A stretch of DNA of 64,000 nucleotides from Linepithema humile (Eukaryota > Arthropoda > Insecta > Hymenoptera > Formicidae): NCBI RefSeq assembly GCF_040581485.1, contig NC_090132.1:4041001-4105000 (forward strand). The letters run 5' to 3'. How positions within the stretch are numbered: the stretch's first letter is position 1; the number at the start of each line of letters is the position of its first letter. The notes beneath the pieces are model-generated. The model was not told where the DNA came from. It did not search any database and was given only the letters and a program-made list of their open reading frames with translations. Both the position numbers and the translations under genes were made by a program. This document shows positions 20,401 through 34,115 of the stretch, one piece after another.

Positions 20401-23400
20401 TAAGATACCATTCAAAATGACTTCGAAATGAAGAACATTACGAGTGTTAATATAATAAAAAGCAATAGTAAAGTGTATTGTGTGTTAATATAATAGTGCA
20501 CGTGCGCCATGCGTACGGCTCAATGCTGGAAAGTCTTCGAGCTTCTATGCAACATAAAGCACATCAGGACTGAATGCATCGGGCAGCACCTTCCGAGGTG
20601 GTCACGAGGACTTACTCGTGCGGCCGATCGCGCCGGCACGTTTGCGCCACGTGGGCCGCGCAATTGGAATGGACCGCGATCCCGCGTTCGCAAATAAAAT
20701 ATATTTTACGCGCCGATCTTTGATCTAATCTATGGCACGCTCACGTTTTCTTGTTACGGCGGGACGTTAACTCGTGTGTGTCTCGGGGGCAGTGAACGCG
20801 GAAAACGTAGCCGCGTTAAACTATGTACGTAGGTAAACGCGCGGCGAGGCCGTGCATCGAGCGCCCGCCACAGTCGAGCTGGCATAAGCAATTCGGCTGA
20901 TTGTGAGAAACGTTAAATCCGATCTGATCTATCGTAATTGCGATCGCTGTGGAAAGTAAACAAGAATTAGAAATGCCAAAACTCACGTTGCAATCACGGT
21001 GCTGCAGGGGCGATGCGGTGAATGTTTCCAGCTCTCTCTCATATCGCCGGTTGAAAATAATTTACACTTAAAAGGAATGTGTAAACGTAATCATCTATCT
21101 TTCCGAGCGCAAAACCGCGTAAAATTTTCGAATCATTTATTGTCGATCAATAGATGTAGCAAAGTTTAATTATTACCCAAATAAGAATTGAAGAAATTGA
21201 AAGGAAATTTTGTAACTATTTTATAATTTTAAAAATTTATTTTTATTGTTTTATTTTAATTTTTGGGAATTATATTAGTATAATTTATCTGGGAAGATGT
21301 ATTGCATAGAGAAATAATCTAAATTTAAAAGGACAAACTAGTTCCGCAACAGGAAATGAATAAATTATGCTAATAATGCATAATTATTATAGTCTTGTTA
21401 ATTTTTTATTCGATTTCGATTAAACTTCGGTCACGTGAAATTAGTATAAAAGCTAAATATCATTATTGTTTGATTTATAGTACTAGAAACATAATTATTT
21501 TGAAACATATACTTGTTATCAAAATACTTGAATGAAAGTGATCGATATCAGAATCGTACTGCATTCTTTTGCAAGTCAATAAAAATTTTATAAATGTTTT
21601 GGGGCGTAATGTATGATTGTACAAATGGACGATAGTACACATGTGTTGTAATATGTTGTTGATGATAAATATGTTGTTGCATGACCAAGTAAAGATAATG
21701 ATACAAATAATGATAACAGGAAATGGCTTTGGTGAAAATCGTAATGCATGCGCAATAATTAAATAAAATGCTACTTCTTTATCAAGTACACATCATTAAT
21801 TACAGTAGATATTTATCCGTACATATTTTATATAAAAACGTCAAACTACCAAAAATTTTGTGCGTATTATGACCAATTAAAACTGGAAGTTTTGAAAGAA
21901 TGATAATATGACGTGTTGCAAGTATTATCTTAATTACGTTTTTTGCGTCACATCGCTGGCGTGCGACAACATAATAATACAACGCAAGGTCTGCCAAAAA
22001 GTGAAAGAAAGTGCCGGGATCCAACGAACCGGTGCTACGTAAGCAGGGGTTAAGGTCAGATGATACCCGACAAATGGATCGAGATTCGAAGGACGCCTTA
22101 GTAAACAAGACGCAATACTTTAGGCACGTGTCGAACCGTCTGCGTATTTCACATACGCCGATGGTATGGTCCCAGACAGTGTCTGAACCGTCGCGGAATT
22201 CCAAAGAGAGAACGTTAGGAGTTCTAAGACCGGCTTTCCCTCTCCTCCTCGCAAAATGACGCAACACAACCGCGGGCTTGTTTACGCGCGCGCAAGGATC
22301 GTCGCAAGATTCCAACGAGGGCTGGTCGATGACGCAGATGTGCGTCAAGGATCGAGAACGAAAAAAGTCCGGATCGCGAATCACCGTGCCAGCCTCCACT
22401 GTCGGCGAAGGCATCAATCTATATCAATTTTTTTCTTTCATTTTGTTTTCGTAATTATTTTCTTGGTGAAGTGGTATGTAAGGTGTTCCGAAACCACTTC
22501 CTTCGCTTTATTTTCAAAGGATTCTTTCATCAATTTAAGATGGTTCGAGCGTAATTAATTTTCTTCAGAAATTATTCAAATTTATACCATTTGTACTTAG
22601 GGACTTCATAAATATAATTTCACGCTTTCAACGATATTGACTTATTAATTACTGAGATATTTGACTTTAAAGTAAAAAAAAAACGTTTACACGGAGTCTT
22701 ATGACAAAAGTCAATGTTACATTTAATTATGTGCTGCGATAAAAAACTGTTCTTAGTTTTGATAAAAAATTAATCAATAATAAATAAAATTCATAATGAA
22801 GCTTTTGCAATAAAAATTACAATAGTTCACTTAATTATTGAGAAATTAACCTATTATCAAAAAGCGTTTAGCCAATATTGTTACGCTTGAATCACTTTAA
22901 TGACGATTCTTCTGTAATGAGAAAGTTGTTCAAATCACTAACATTTACTTTAGGTCATTTTGTGGAACCAATTAACATAAAAAATAGAATTGAAGGAAAA
23001 GAAGAAAGAGATAGAAAATAAATTCAAATATAGAATTAGAAGAGAGAAATAAAAGTAGAAAAAGAGATAAAGTTTATATGTCGATATGTGTGTCGAAACC
23101 AAAAATTTTTGTTATATTAAATTTTGTACTTTGAGATGACATTCCAAAGAGCACGTATGTCATAATGACACTATTGCGAGCACTATTGATATATAAGACG
23201 CTATTGACATGTAAGATCAAGTTTCAGAAGTGAACTATCGATGCAATAATTCTTCCAGTTCTTTTGTCCCTTGTTAAAAATTATCTACCTACTATGCTAT
23301 ATCTACGCTTTTGCTATCTACATGTTTTTCGTTTGCTTCTCGGAATTTATGTTTTTTAGTAGCAGCCAGAAAATTATGTATTTAGGTTGGCCAGACAATA

Positions 23401-23499
23401 GTAATCGAAGTTGTTTTGCCGTCAAAAGATTTTAATAAAGGAATCCAAGTATTAAAAAAATATAATCGCACACCAAAGTAAAGCTATTTATCATTTAAA

Positions 23500-23510
23500 C
23501 GCGCGCGCGC

Positions 23511-23555
<45 letters not shown>
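23500..23555. repeat. (CG)n-(GT)n compound microsatellite
   Basis: About 13 bp of alternating CG followed by about 43 bp of alternating GT. A potential Z-DNA former. Confidence 0.97.
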
Positions 23556-23557
<2 letters not shown>

Positions 23558-24846
23558 AATATAAAAAAATGGAGATTTTTACGGTTGCTGTATATCTTAT
23601 AACTAATGATTACTACCCTTATCGTCGGAGTTTTCGTTAAAAAGAGTGAACTGAATTTCGTAGAAACAATGCCATTGTCGAATAAAATTTTTCGCAATTC
23701 TATTTTTAAAAAACGCAAGTTGGATTTTTTTTAACGTGCACGCATTAATTTTTAATCGTTTTGTAGTTGTATCCTACGTTACCTACGCGCCAGATGAGAA
23801 AAGTCGAAGAATGCGCATTCTCGTGCAATTCTTTTTAGGATGACGCAACCGCCGCGCCAGCCGCGCTCGCCCGCACAAGATGCAGATTTGGAATACGGAT
23901 TCAGACGGTGCCTACGTGCAAGATGACGCATCAGCGCGCTCTCCAAGGGCGTAGGAATCTTTGGTTGCACCGATCAAGTTCACCATATTTATACACTCAC
24001 TCCCGCGAGTGCAAGAAAAATACGACGGCCAGGGGAAACGTCGCGTGATTATATTTCATTTAACAAATCGGATAATTATTTATGCGTCCGAATAGTAGAA
24101 AGCTTTGAAAAATATATTACTGCAAAAAGGTTGAGAATCATTAATTCTAATACATTTACTCTAGTTTCAATAATTTTTTGTCAAAGTTCTTCTATAGTTT
24201 ATCGGTAATCATTGCATAAATGGACAATATTTTAAAGTCTGATGATTTTTTGAAGTAAGAATTTCAAAAACAGCTGTTATCAACACTTTCGGAACAGAAG
24301 TTTTAATAAACATTAAGATGACGTCAGAGCAGAGTTACGTTGATATTAAATCGAAATGATTTTTCAATTATATCTCTACACGCGCCCATACTTCCACATT
24401 ATTATTTAGTTGTCAATGTACGCGATTAATCAATTTTTATTTTCTCTTAATCATCACTAGTCATAACGTCATTATCTTTATACGCTTCTTCGCGCGAGGG
24501 TCTTCGCGGAAGGAATTGTTATGCGTTTCCCAAGCGATATCCGGAGTGTGCGCGTATGCACTTTGAATCCTCGAATATATCCGAGTGTAAGTGCGATGTA
24601 ATCGTATCTGAGAGTACATTCAAGAATAGATGCCGGCGCCCGCGATCCTCGGCCGTATCGTCACCAATGCTTCTCGCGCTGTATACATTTCCCAATGTTT
24701 ATCCTTTCCCAAAATCTATATCCTGATCAACGTGATTGATCAACTAAACTTGATCAATCAGTCAAGTGTGCATATCGAAATGTGTATTTGTCGAAATATC
24801 ATCAATATTGGCAGGAATTTTTCGTTTGTATTTCAACATATTTTAG

Positions 24847-24873
24847 TTTTTTTTTTTTTTTTTTTTTTTTTTT
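24847..24873. repeat. T27 homopolymer
   Basis: Run of 27 T. Confidence 0.95.
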
Positions 24874-27138
24874 CTCTTAATATTCTGTTAAGAGTCCATC
24901 TTATAGATTTAATGGAATCTGCATCGATTTTGGCTGCACTTCGTTCTCACGCTCGCGCATTCGTGATTCATTCATACCGAGAACCATCGCCGTAGGGCAG
25001 CCCTTCGCAGACGCGAGATCGGAAATCCATTCACGCTGTAGGAATTTTTTAATATACCCCTCCCCATCCCTTTTCTATTAGTCGCCGTCTGCCACGCCGT
25101 CCTGCCTCCTCGTTCCCGTCGTCTCTAACGCAAAATTATTCGAACACACTGGCATACAATTAGAGTCGTGGAATCGCGTGACGCACATAGGAATCCAACG
25201 GGAGACCTCGAGCGCGGCCACCGACACCAGCGATTAGCAAGAAACTCGTCATCCTGGAACGCCGACGACGACAGACACTTCTTAGCCGCGACGCCGTATC
25301 TCCCTTGTGCGTGCACATTGAAAGGGGAAGATCGTTAACCCTTCGCGCTGCTGAGTATTCTTGAGACGGAGGGGACACCTGCGTCTCGCTTCCGATAAGA
25401 CGACGTGCGTCGGCCGCCCCGCACGATAATCACGCGCGGAAGTCACGCGGATTTCAATTACAGGTATCATGTTTAAACAGGTATCATTCAAACTTGGCAA
25501 AACTGTAAAAGCAAATTTAAAATTGCGCCATATCGAAAAACATGGGAAGAACACGATATGTCTTATAAATGTTACAAGAAAAATTGCTTTAAATTCAGCT
25601 GTTTTAAAAAATTAAATTCAGCTCTTTCCAAAGCAAAAATGATTATGACGATAAATGATAAAAGAGACGCAATACCATGGTTTGCACGACTTTTAAAAAC
25701 AAGTTTTAATTTCAGATACTAAGCAAAAAAAAAAAATTAAAAAGAAACAAATGCATTTTATAAAATACATTATTAATTTTTAAAATGAATAAAGTTTAAT
25801 ACTGGCTGTCATAATTACATTGATATATCACATATTTATCAATGTAATAAATGTAATTTACATTTATCAAGTAAAATATCTGTATGCAATCCAACTCATT
25901 AAAAATTTCTTTTCCCTTCGTATGAATCGAAAATATCAATCAAACATCAGTGATCGCGACAATGTGAATTTCGGAGCGATCGATGATGTCCAAATGTCGA
26001 GTTACGTTTCACAGAGACGCAGACATGTGTGAAAATTTGTAGATCTTACGCAACAGCTTTGCCGAAGAGAGACCAAAGAGCTGTCTCACTCGTTAGGTGT
26101 ATTCGTGGCCAGTTGGGCAGCTTAATCATATGTATCTGGGTATTAGGGCAACGTTCACATACGCTAACCTTGAGCCCGTTTGCATGTACCACCCGCGATC
26201 TTTGTCCTGTCTTCTATACTTTTACGCTCTCTCCCCCTCCCGATAATGTTCTAAAGCTTGTTTGGACCTCTTACACAACCTACTGATTCTCTTTCTTCGT
26301 ACGCACAATTCTTTTAAACTGTTCACAATCCGGACTAAAAGTACTTATTTGTTGCTGTGTAGAATATTATTTATATCTGTGGAGATATAAAATAATAAAG
26401 TTTTTGAAATATTTGTATAGCCAAATAAGAACATTTAAATTGCTATAAAATACATATAATATATATATAAATATAATGTTTATATATATATATATATTAT
26501 AATAGAGAAATCATATTAAGCATGTAAATTTCATAAAGAAAAAATTTCAAAATATAAATAACAATGTAGAGCTGAAATGTAAACAAGTTTTGTTATTTAG
26601 ACATTTGAGATCGAATCCTATATTTTGAATTTGATAGCAGGTTTCGTATTTTTTACCTATTATCGAAAAATGCTGAAAAGAAACGCTTATGATATGCAAT
26701 AGTGTTTTATTTATCACAACAAAGCGTTGTAATAGAATCCAGCATCATATGTTCGTAAACATGAATCAGCCTGTTCACAGTTCATCACTTCAAACGCAGT
26801 GATGTGGTAAGCTTAGCCTTTCGTGGGAATTTTTAGAGATGTTGTATGTGTCATTTCGCATTATGAAATTTCTTTAACCTTCAGCTACTATATTGAGGTC
26901 AAATTTGATCGCAGGTTTATAAGATACACGAAGGACGATTTTTAATTTTGCCACTTTATTGTCTTTATCACGCTAAAAAGTGGATGCTATCAACATTATC
27001 GTTCAATTGATATATTTATGACGATAGAAATAAACATGATAATAATTTCATCCGCGAGATAATGTGATATCTCCACTAGTTCACAAAAACTTCGTCCGCT
27101 TTGACATTGATTGATGTAAACTACTTGCAAGTCAACTA

Positions 27139-27190
27139 TATAGATGCAATACTCTATATGAGAACTATAGATGCAATACTCTATATGAGA
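27139..27190. repeat. 27-bp tandem duplication
   Basis: TATAGATGCAATACTCTATA plus TGAGA occurs at 27139-27163 and again, identical, at 27166-27190. Confidence 0.95.
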
Positions 27191-28138
27191 AAACATCGAC
27201 AGAAGCGACGACTTGCAATAAGAAGAAAAACAATAAAAATAGAAAGGGAGAGGAAAAGTCAGACCCGTCGCGGAATCTGTGTTTCGGTGTTTCGGAGCCA
27301 AGGTCTCGCGCGTTGCCCAGGATTCTCCCGAAATATTGCCGCGTAACCCACTGCACGTTAATGCAGGTCGGGTCTTACAAGTCCAGCGTCCTTCAAGGCC
27401 ACAATGCAAGTGACAATTTTTAATCAAAAGAAAAAAAGAATCGCGAGTATCGATATCAACGGCAATGTGTCACGAACATTGACATAATGATTTGACTCCG
27501 ATTTTCATACCAGTCCTCGGAAAATTTCTTTCAAGAAAATTCTCGTAAACCAAACACATATCTTGCATCCCGTTAGATCATGGTAAGCATATAAATTAAT
27601 TGTACAACAAAATAAATATTATTCTCAACGTCGATAATCAAACCGAAGTGACTGCTAAATGCACATATTTTATTTAAATTATTCGTAATATTATCCTTCT
27701 ATTATTCATAACGATAAAACAATGAGTTGACAAATCAAACATTACATATTACATTCTACATTAAAATATTTAGTTGTTAAATCAGTCGAGTTCATGTATT
27801 TCGAATTTTTCTAACCTGATCTCAATGTAATCAACTGTATGAAAAGTAATTTTATGGAAAATTCTCCCTTAATTTTAGATTAGAAATACTAACGTGAATC
27901 AATTGAGCGGATCACAATAAATTCCTTAGAACTTATGAAGAACATTATAAGAGAAACTTTCTTTTAAGAGAGAATATTAATGGAATCAATTTTTAACGTT
28001 GCTAGTCTTGTCAGTCCTGCTCCGAATATTCAATGCGACCTAGTCGACCGGAAAAAGCCTGCCCGCCTAGATTCATCTGTCCCAGTAATTCACCGCGTCA
28101 CATCTGCATCGCACCGCCAATTTCTCAAGGACCACGCT

Positions 28139-28171
28139 GGAAACCGTATTGCATTCGTAGATACGGTTTCC
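28139..28171. repeat. Short hairpin, 11-bp arms
   Basis: GGAAACCGTAT and ATACGGTTTCC around an 11-nt loop. Pairing does not extend outward, so it is too short for a typical microRNA precursor. Confidence 0.6.
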
Positions 28172-31100
28172 CTTGCAATGCTCACGCTCATCCGCGAAGA
28201 ACTCTGCAATTCAACTATTACGACTTGATGTCTCAATACTGAAAGTTTGTTGTCATGATAAGCACCGCCGGGCGCAATATCCTACTGATCCTGGAAATAT
28301 TGCTGCGCATCGCATTGATAATCAACGGCAAAGGATTTTTGTTCTTTGTGAATTTCCAATAAAATAGAAATTAATGAATACAAAAATTTTTCAGTATTTA
28401 AAATATGTAATCAAATTACATATAATTAATTACTAATGTAAAATCAATAAATAAAACATAAAGAAACGACAGATTTAATTAATCAGTCTCTTGTTTTAAC
28501 TAATTCCATCTCTTGTATGTATTTTGTTAATTAGATTATAAATTCTATATCAAGCAAATCTGTAATATGGTCTTTATATGGAAAGCTATAAAATCACTTT
28601 ATAGAAAACAATGGAATAACACGAAAACATCGAAGTAAATAACTGTGTAAATTTTCCATCAACGAAGCAGTGACGAAAACCGAAACCACCATCAGTTCTT
28701 GAAACGCAAGACGCCGCGACGCTGTTCATTCATTTTTTTTCCTTATCTTTTGCGCATAGTTGACAGTTAGCGAAATACCGGCCGCTTACCGGACAGACGT
28801 GTCGTCTAGCCAGACAGAAGTATTCACAAGTATTCACGACCGTCCTCGTCGCGGACGAAGAGCAGAAAACTGCAAGAAAACGTGCGTAAGCGGTGCGTGC
28901 AAGTCGACGACGAGAGGAAACGGAAACGGCTGATAGGAGGTTTATCTTGAAAAAATCGTCCTCGAGGAATCGTATTCAAATCGGAACACGAAACGTCCTT
29001 TCCTCTCGCGAGCGACCACACGCAGGTACTACGCCGGCCACGCACGTGCGTACACAAGCGCGCGTGCGGCCTTGCACGAGGTCGTCAGCATCTGGTAAAA
29101 TTACAAATCGTCTCGACGACCGACTGCGAGCTTCGAGAAGAATCGGTAGAATGTTTTAAGGATGTGTGTATACGCGCTGAAGAATGCTGAAAATTAATCT
29201 GCCTCGCATGCCTACGGATCTAGTCTTTATTAATTCAGGACTTCATTGATTCGCCAAATCGATGAATGAACTCAAGCATCATATTGAATTAAATTCTTTA
29301 AGTCAATAAGCAAAGGTGTGTCACGCATAAAAAAAATATTTATTATGTACAAATTAATCTAAAGAATTAAAAGTTTACTACATTATTGCGGCTAAATCTG
29401 TAGAGAAATGCGGCATATACAATATTAAGACAAGTTGACTTTTATCTGCAAAGAAGTAAACGTCTTACTATAAAAATAATATTTGGATTTATTTTACGAT
29501 TGTATTATCACAATATCAAATGTTTTATCGAGTGATAAATATTGAATAGTACGTACAATTAAGCATACACGAAATCTACGCAAATTTATATTTATATTAT
29601 CGGGCTTTTAGAAAAAATATTTTCACCTACGCGTTTTTAAAGAAAACCTATCTGGGAAGTTTTACTATTTATCTTAAAGAAGAGATATAACCTGAGATAT
29701 AACCGAACCCTTAGAACTTCTGAAGCCTCCCAACTCGAAAAACACGAAAATAAGAGATATTCAACTTTTTTCCGAAGAATTTTGAATGGTAATCTTTTTG
29801 TCTCTTTGAAATCGATTTTCACAATAACTTCTTATTGTTAGTCGCCGTGATCATGGGTACAATGGTTCTTAAACAACCATAGAATTACACCACCCTCCAT
29901 TCATGTCTGCTCTGCGTAATTACGGAAACATGACTCTTCTAAGAAAACCGTTTAAAACGCCCTTTTGCACGCTCCGATAATTGAATTTATTCACAATAAC
30001 GGCGGGATAACGATGCACGCGTTTTGTTAATATATCGCACGAAGAAAAAATATACACGAGACGATTTTACAATTCCACCTTTCCAGGAAATAATCAAAGT
30101 GGACTGAACCCTGCACAAAATGGAGGATCGAGAGTCTGCGTCATCAATCTTGACCACTTTTCCTTTCCTCGACCACTTTTTCTTTCCTCGATCATTCTTT
30201 TCATCTTTTTTTCGTACGAATCTTTCCTTTCTTCATAACCATCTGACAATATCTTGCATAGTTTTCGCTCGCAGAATCGACGACTCACTTTGGGTTACGC
30301 AGATCGCTAATATGTTATCGCTAGACCGTCGTAATCCTAACGCCGTTAATCGTCTTAGATTCGCTAGAGATTAACAATCAATGTGATTAACATAAATTGA
30401 TATAACATTAGTTGATATAAAATTTCTTCTCAAAAATTCTGTTTTCTCGCTATTAAAACAAATTTTTCTGACAATAGATTTGACACACGGTAATAAAAAA
30501 ATTCTGTTTTTTTTTCGTTTATTTGTTTGTATTGCATTATCTATTTTATGAATACGACTTTCGAATCTACGAAACCCCATTATTGAATAATATTTCAATT
30601 TCCAATTTATTTTTTAACGAATTATGTACGCTTCTTAATGACCAAAATAATGTTATATTGATGGGAGCAAAATTTATATAAAAACATGGAAATGTCTTTC
30701 AATTTAAAGCATTTAAATAAAAGAAAGCACTTTTTTATTATGCAATTCAAAATCATCATATTGTATTTTATCCTGCTTGTTTTGAAAATTTACGACTTCT
30801 AGAAAACAGCTGGAGTATAAGACTGTAGTTTCACGTAAGGTCAACGAACGAAGGATGAGAAGGTTTGAATGATGGTGGAAAGAAATCCTAGCTGACAGTT
30901 AGAAATAACACAGCTTCTCCAGTAAAGCTATAGATTAAATTATCAGAAAGTAGTACAAATAACGGAAGAAAAAGGCACAAGTGTCTTTTCGAAACTTTTG
31001 TTAATCAAACCCGACTTAGGATCCTTTTTTAAAAAATATCTTTTTTAACCGACTCACAATCTTAAAACGATATGACGGCACGTGCTTTCGTAGCCCACGA

Positions 31101-31334
31101 GCAAGTTAATTGCTGAGATAAATTCAATAACAATTTTATGCGCAGTTGATAACAGCCGAGACATAAATTAAGAATAATAAATGAACTACGCAAATCAAAT
31201 AAAAAATATTGTAAAAGCTAAATATAAATTATTATTACAAACAAAATAACAAAAAAAGGTTAAAAATTAAAAATGTATAACAGATGTAAAAGATATTATA
31301 AATTAGAACAGAGTAAAAAAACGTTTTGGTCTGA

Positions 31335-31970
31335 TTTTTGAACTTTCTTCAATAAAATCAAGGAAGAAACAGATTAAAAGAACAAGTTGAATGACTGTAT
31401 TGAGGCAGCAGTGGTGCGACAGTGAAGTTTCACAGAGTGTCATGTCAATCACCACTTCTAATAAATTCATTTCAAAACCGCAAATTTGGCACGTTACTTT
31501 ACAAATACTTAATTATTCTATACTTTTTTTATACTACTTTTTATACTACTTTTTATATTACTAACTTTTTATACTACTAGAGCAACAACAATAAGATTGA
31601 AATATCGAACAAATGCGACGCGCGAACAGTTAAAAGTTAACTAACAGATTTAAAGTTGTAGCGATTTCTTTCTTGACGTTACCTTGCAATAAGAAAATGA
31701 AGTTGTCAAAAACTTCATGAGATTTTGCGAAGTGAGAAATTTTCTTCTCAAGTATATGATTTGTGGGCTTTCTTCAGTAGAAAATAATCAAGGAAGAAAC
31801 AGACTGAAAGAACAAGTTGAATTTGAGCAACAGTAATGCCTCACGCTGTCACGTGATCACGTGATCATCACTTCCATCCTAAAGTTGCAAGAAGAAGTTG
31901 AATGTCCTACAGATGCAGATCAAAAACTTCGTTAAGTTTTACGAATTTTTTTCTCAGGTAGAAGTTAGAA
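31335..31970. repeat. Pair of diverged direct repeats
   Basis: ATCAAGGAAGAAACAGATTA plus AAAGAACAAGTTGAAT near 31357-31392 recurs at about 31788-31822. CAAAAACTTCATGAGATTTTGCGAA near 31705 resembles CAAAAACTTCGTTAAGTTTTACGAA near 31921. Spacings differ (about 430 and 220 bp), so the pair is rearranged. The second copy carries CACGTGATCACGTG (31850-31863), a 14-bp palindrome holding two CACGTG E-boxes. It ends just before the mariner. Confidence 0.5.
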
Positions 31971-32110
31971 ATATATAGGGTGACCATTGGAAAGGTGTCT
32001 AAAATAAATTGCTATCACTTTGCAACGAATGAACAGAATAAAATTAAACGTTATTTTGTAAAGAAAACCCGTCAATTTTATTCCATATAATATGAAAGAA
32101 GTTTATAATA

Positions 32111-32141
32111 TCAGGAGTACAAATTAGTTCGGTCCGTTTTT
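32111..32141 (+). repeat. Mariner left terminal inverted repeat
   Basis: 31 bp identical to the reverse complement of 33320-33350. It is preceded by the TA duplication at 32109-32110. Confidence 0.95.
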
Positions 32142-32187
32142 TTGTGTTCAAAAATGCATTTATTTCAAAACAAAATGAATGAACAGA

Positions 32188-33176
32188 TTAATTAAAGTAT
32201 TGTCCATCGCTGGCTACTACTTTTTCCCATCTCTCAACCAATTTTCGATTTCTTCGAAAGAAGTGAACCGGTGACCTGCCAAATCGTGCTGCATCTTTTG
32301 GAACAACCAGTAATCAGAAGGAGCAATGTCCGGAGAATACGGCGGGTGCGGTAAAACATCCCATTTGAGCGTTTCCAAATATTTTTTTACGACTTTTGCG
32401 ACATGAGGCCGAGCGTTGTCATGAAGAAGAATAACTTTATCATGTCTTTGCTCGTATTCCGGCCGTTTTTCTCGCAATGCACGGCTCAAACGAACCAATT
32501 GAAGCCGATACCGATCGCCCGTAATGGAATCGCCAGGTTTCAGCAGCTCATAGTAAACAACACCCTTTTGGTCCCACCAGATACAGAGCATAATCTTCGA
32601 ACCATGAATGTTCGGCTTTGGTGTTGATGTTGAGGTCGATGGCAACGATTGACCGGGCTTAGCGTAGTATTTTATCCTCTTGGGGTTGTCGTAGAATATC
32701 CATTTCTCATTTCCAGTCACAATCCGATGCAAAAAATCTTTTCTTTGTTGCCTTTGAATCAGCAGCTCGCAAGTGAAAAATCGCCTTTCAACGTCTCTCG
32801 GTTTGAGTTCATAAGGCACCCAATTTCCTAGTTTTTGTATCATTCCCATGGCTCTCAATCGTACAGAAACGGCTTGTTGAGTTACTCCCAATGATCCTGC
32901 AAGCTCCTCTTGCGTTTGACTCTGATCTTCTTCGAGTAATGCCTCTAATTCTTTGTCTTCGAATTTTTTTGGCTGTCCAGAGCGAGGCTTGTCTTCAACG
33001 CTGAAATCTCCATCCTTGAAACGTCGAAACCATTCCCTACATGATTTATCAGTTGGAGCAGTGTCACCATAAACTTCGACAAGCATTCGATGGGCTTCAG
33101 CTGCACTTTTCTTCCAATTAAAGCAGAAAATTAAAACCTCCCGCAAATGCTGCTTGGTTAGCACAAAATTCGACAT
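32188..33176 (-). pseudogene. Mariner transposase, inactive
   Basis: The open frame is 32217-33176 (319 codons from the family-like start MSNFVLTKQHLREVL; an upstream in-frame start at 33284 adds 36 residues that do not look like mariner). In order: paired helix-turn-helix region (residues about 5-110), linker NWVPYEL (119-125, usually WVPHEL), catalytic core with TGNEKWI (154-160), LLHDNARPH (251-258) and PPYSPDIAPSDYWLF (278-292). The mariner DD34D triad should be D156, D253, D288; position 156 is Asn. After FEEIENWL the frame is lost: the normal tail ERWEKVVASDGQYF is still readable in another frame down to a stop at 32188, with roughly 20 codons deleted between. Both lesions predict an inactive enzyme. 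Confidence 0.93.
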
Positions 33177-33319
33177 TTCGAACACAGTAAAAATCAAGGT
33201 TTTTGTATGAAACTCAAAGCGATATAAACTGAATATTATTAGCAGATGTCTAACCTCTCTGAAACCGCCAAAATCTGCTGTCACTATGAACCATTCACAA
33301 CAGCCAGAGCTATCTTTTG

Positions 33320-33350
33320 AAAAACGGACCGAACTAATTTGTACTCCTGA
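33320..33350 (-). repeat. Mariner right terminal inverted repeat
   Basis: 31 bp, perfect inverted match to 32111-32141. It is followed by TA at 33351-33352. Confidence 0.95.
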
Positions 33351-33352
33351 TA

Positions 33353-34082
33353 ATTAAGTAATCAAAATAAATATGATAAAAAAATGCTACAAATTTATCT
33401 GGGCGCTCAATGATAAATATTATCGAAGTGTTGTCCATCAGAAAACATACTAATAAGCTAAAACAGAATATTCAAAAATGCATTTAAGATATTTTCCCAG
33501 TTCATATTAAAAAATGTATTTAACAATTTTTAAAAACTTTTGAGTTTCTATGCCTTTCCGATAGACAACTTCGACAATATTTTTCAATCTTCTAGTCAAA
33601 TATTAAATATTAAATTTATGGATGCATCAATATTTAAGGTACAAGAGATATGTGCTCCATTTTTCATCCTATCGAATTTCGTTTCCAAGTTCATCGAAAG
33701 ATTGCTACATAAATCGCAATCTTCTTAGCCATCAAAGAGCCGATTCGCCAGCAAGTGAAAAATTTAAAAAAGACCGTCGTAAATCGACGGAACGATTTCA
33801 AAAATTAGACCATTCGTCTTATTGTACATGATACAAATTATTCATTTAAATAATAGTTTTATTATTAGTTCATTGAGAAATTAATAAATCATTTTTTAAA
33901 CATAAATATTTAAAGAAAAATTCTTTGAAACTTTTTTGATTATTCTCGAAATAAACTTTACCCTCGCTAACTACAATATATTTATCGTGTGTTTCTTCTT
34001 ACAAATTTTCTAAATTAAGGCGCGTTTTTGCGCCTCAACAGTTTCAGCAGTTTTAGACGTAGACTACGTTTACACATTAAGC
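33353..34082. other. Non-coding, no gene seen
   Basis: AT-rich sequence between the mariner and the hairpin repeat. GGCGCGTTTTTGCGCC at 34019-34034 is a short inverted repeat. Confidence 0.6.
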
Positions 34083-34115
34083 CCTTAATCGGGTTTAATA
34101 ACATCCGTAATTATG
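34083..34115 (+). repeat. Dispersed repeat copy 1 (33 bp)
   Basis: CTTAATCGGGTTTAATAACATCC and the following GTAATTATGAA match 50478-50510 with two A/G differences. It lies next to the hairpin at 34116-34240. Confidence 0.65.

Larger units (their letters stand above)
20401..32108. other. Long non-coding stretch, no convincing gene
   Basis: AT-rich with GC patches near 20.55-20.9, 22.0-22.4, 23.8-23.95, 25.1-25.45 and 28.9-29.15 kb. The longest frame is 205 codons, minus strand, 21800-22417, with no recognised domain. Microsatellites and small repeats are listed separately. Confidence 0.5.
32111..33350 (-). mobile_element. Mariner-family DNA transposon, 1240 bp, decayed transposase
   Basis: Complete element with perfect 31-bp terminal inverted repeats (32111-32141 and 33320-33350, beginning TCAGGAGTACAAATTAGTTC inward) flanked by TA target duplications at 32109-32110 and 33351-33352. 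Its single gene runs on the minus strand. The intact ends and TA duplication show a real transposition event. The transposase has lost a catalytic residue and its C-terminus, so this copy should not move itself but could still be moved by a related transposase. Mariners of this type are widespread in ants and other insects. Confidence 0.96.

Noticed and set aside
28139..28171. MicroRNA precursor
   Set aside because: The stem is only 11 bp and does not extend outward, shorter than a Dicer substrate.
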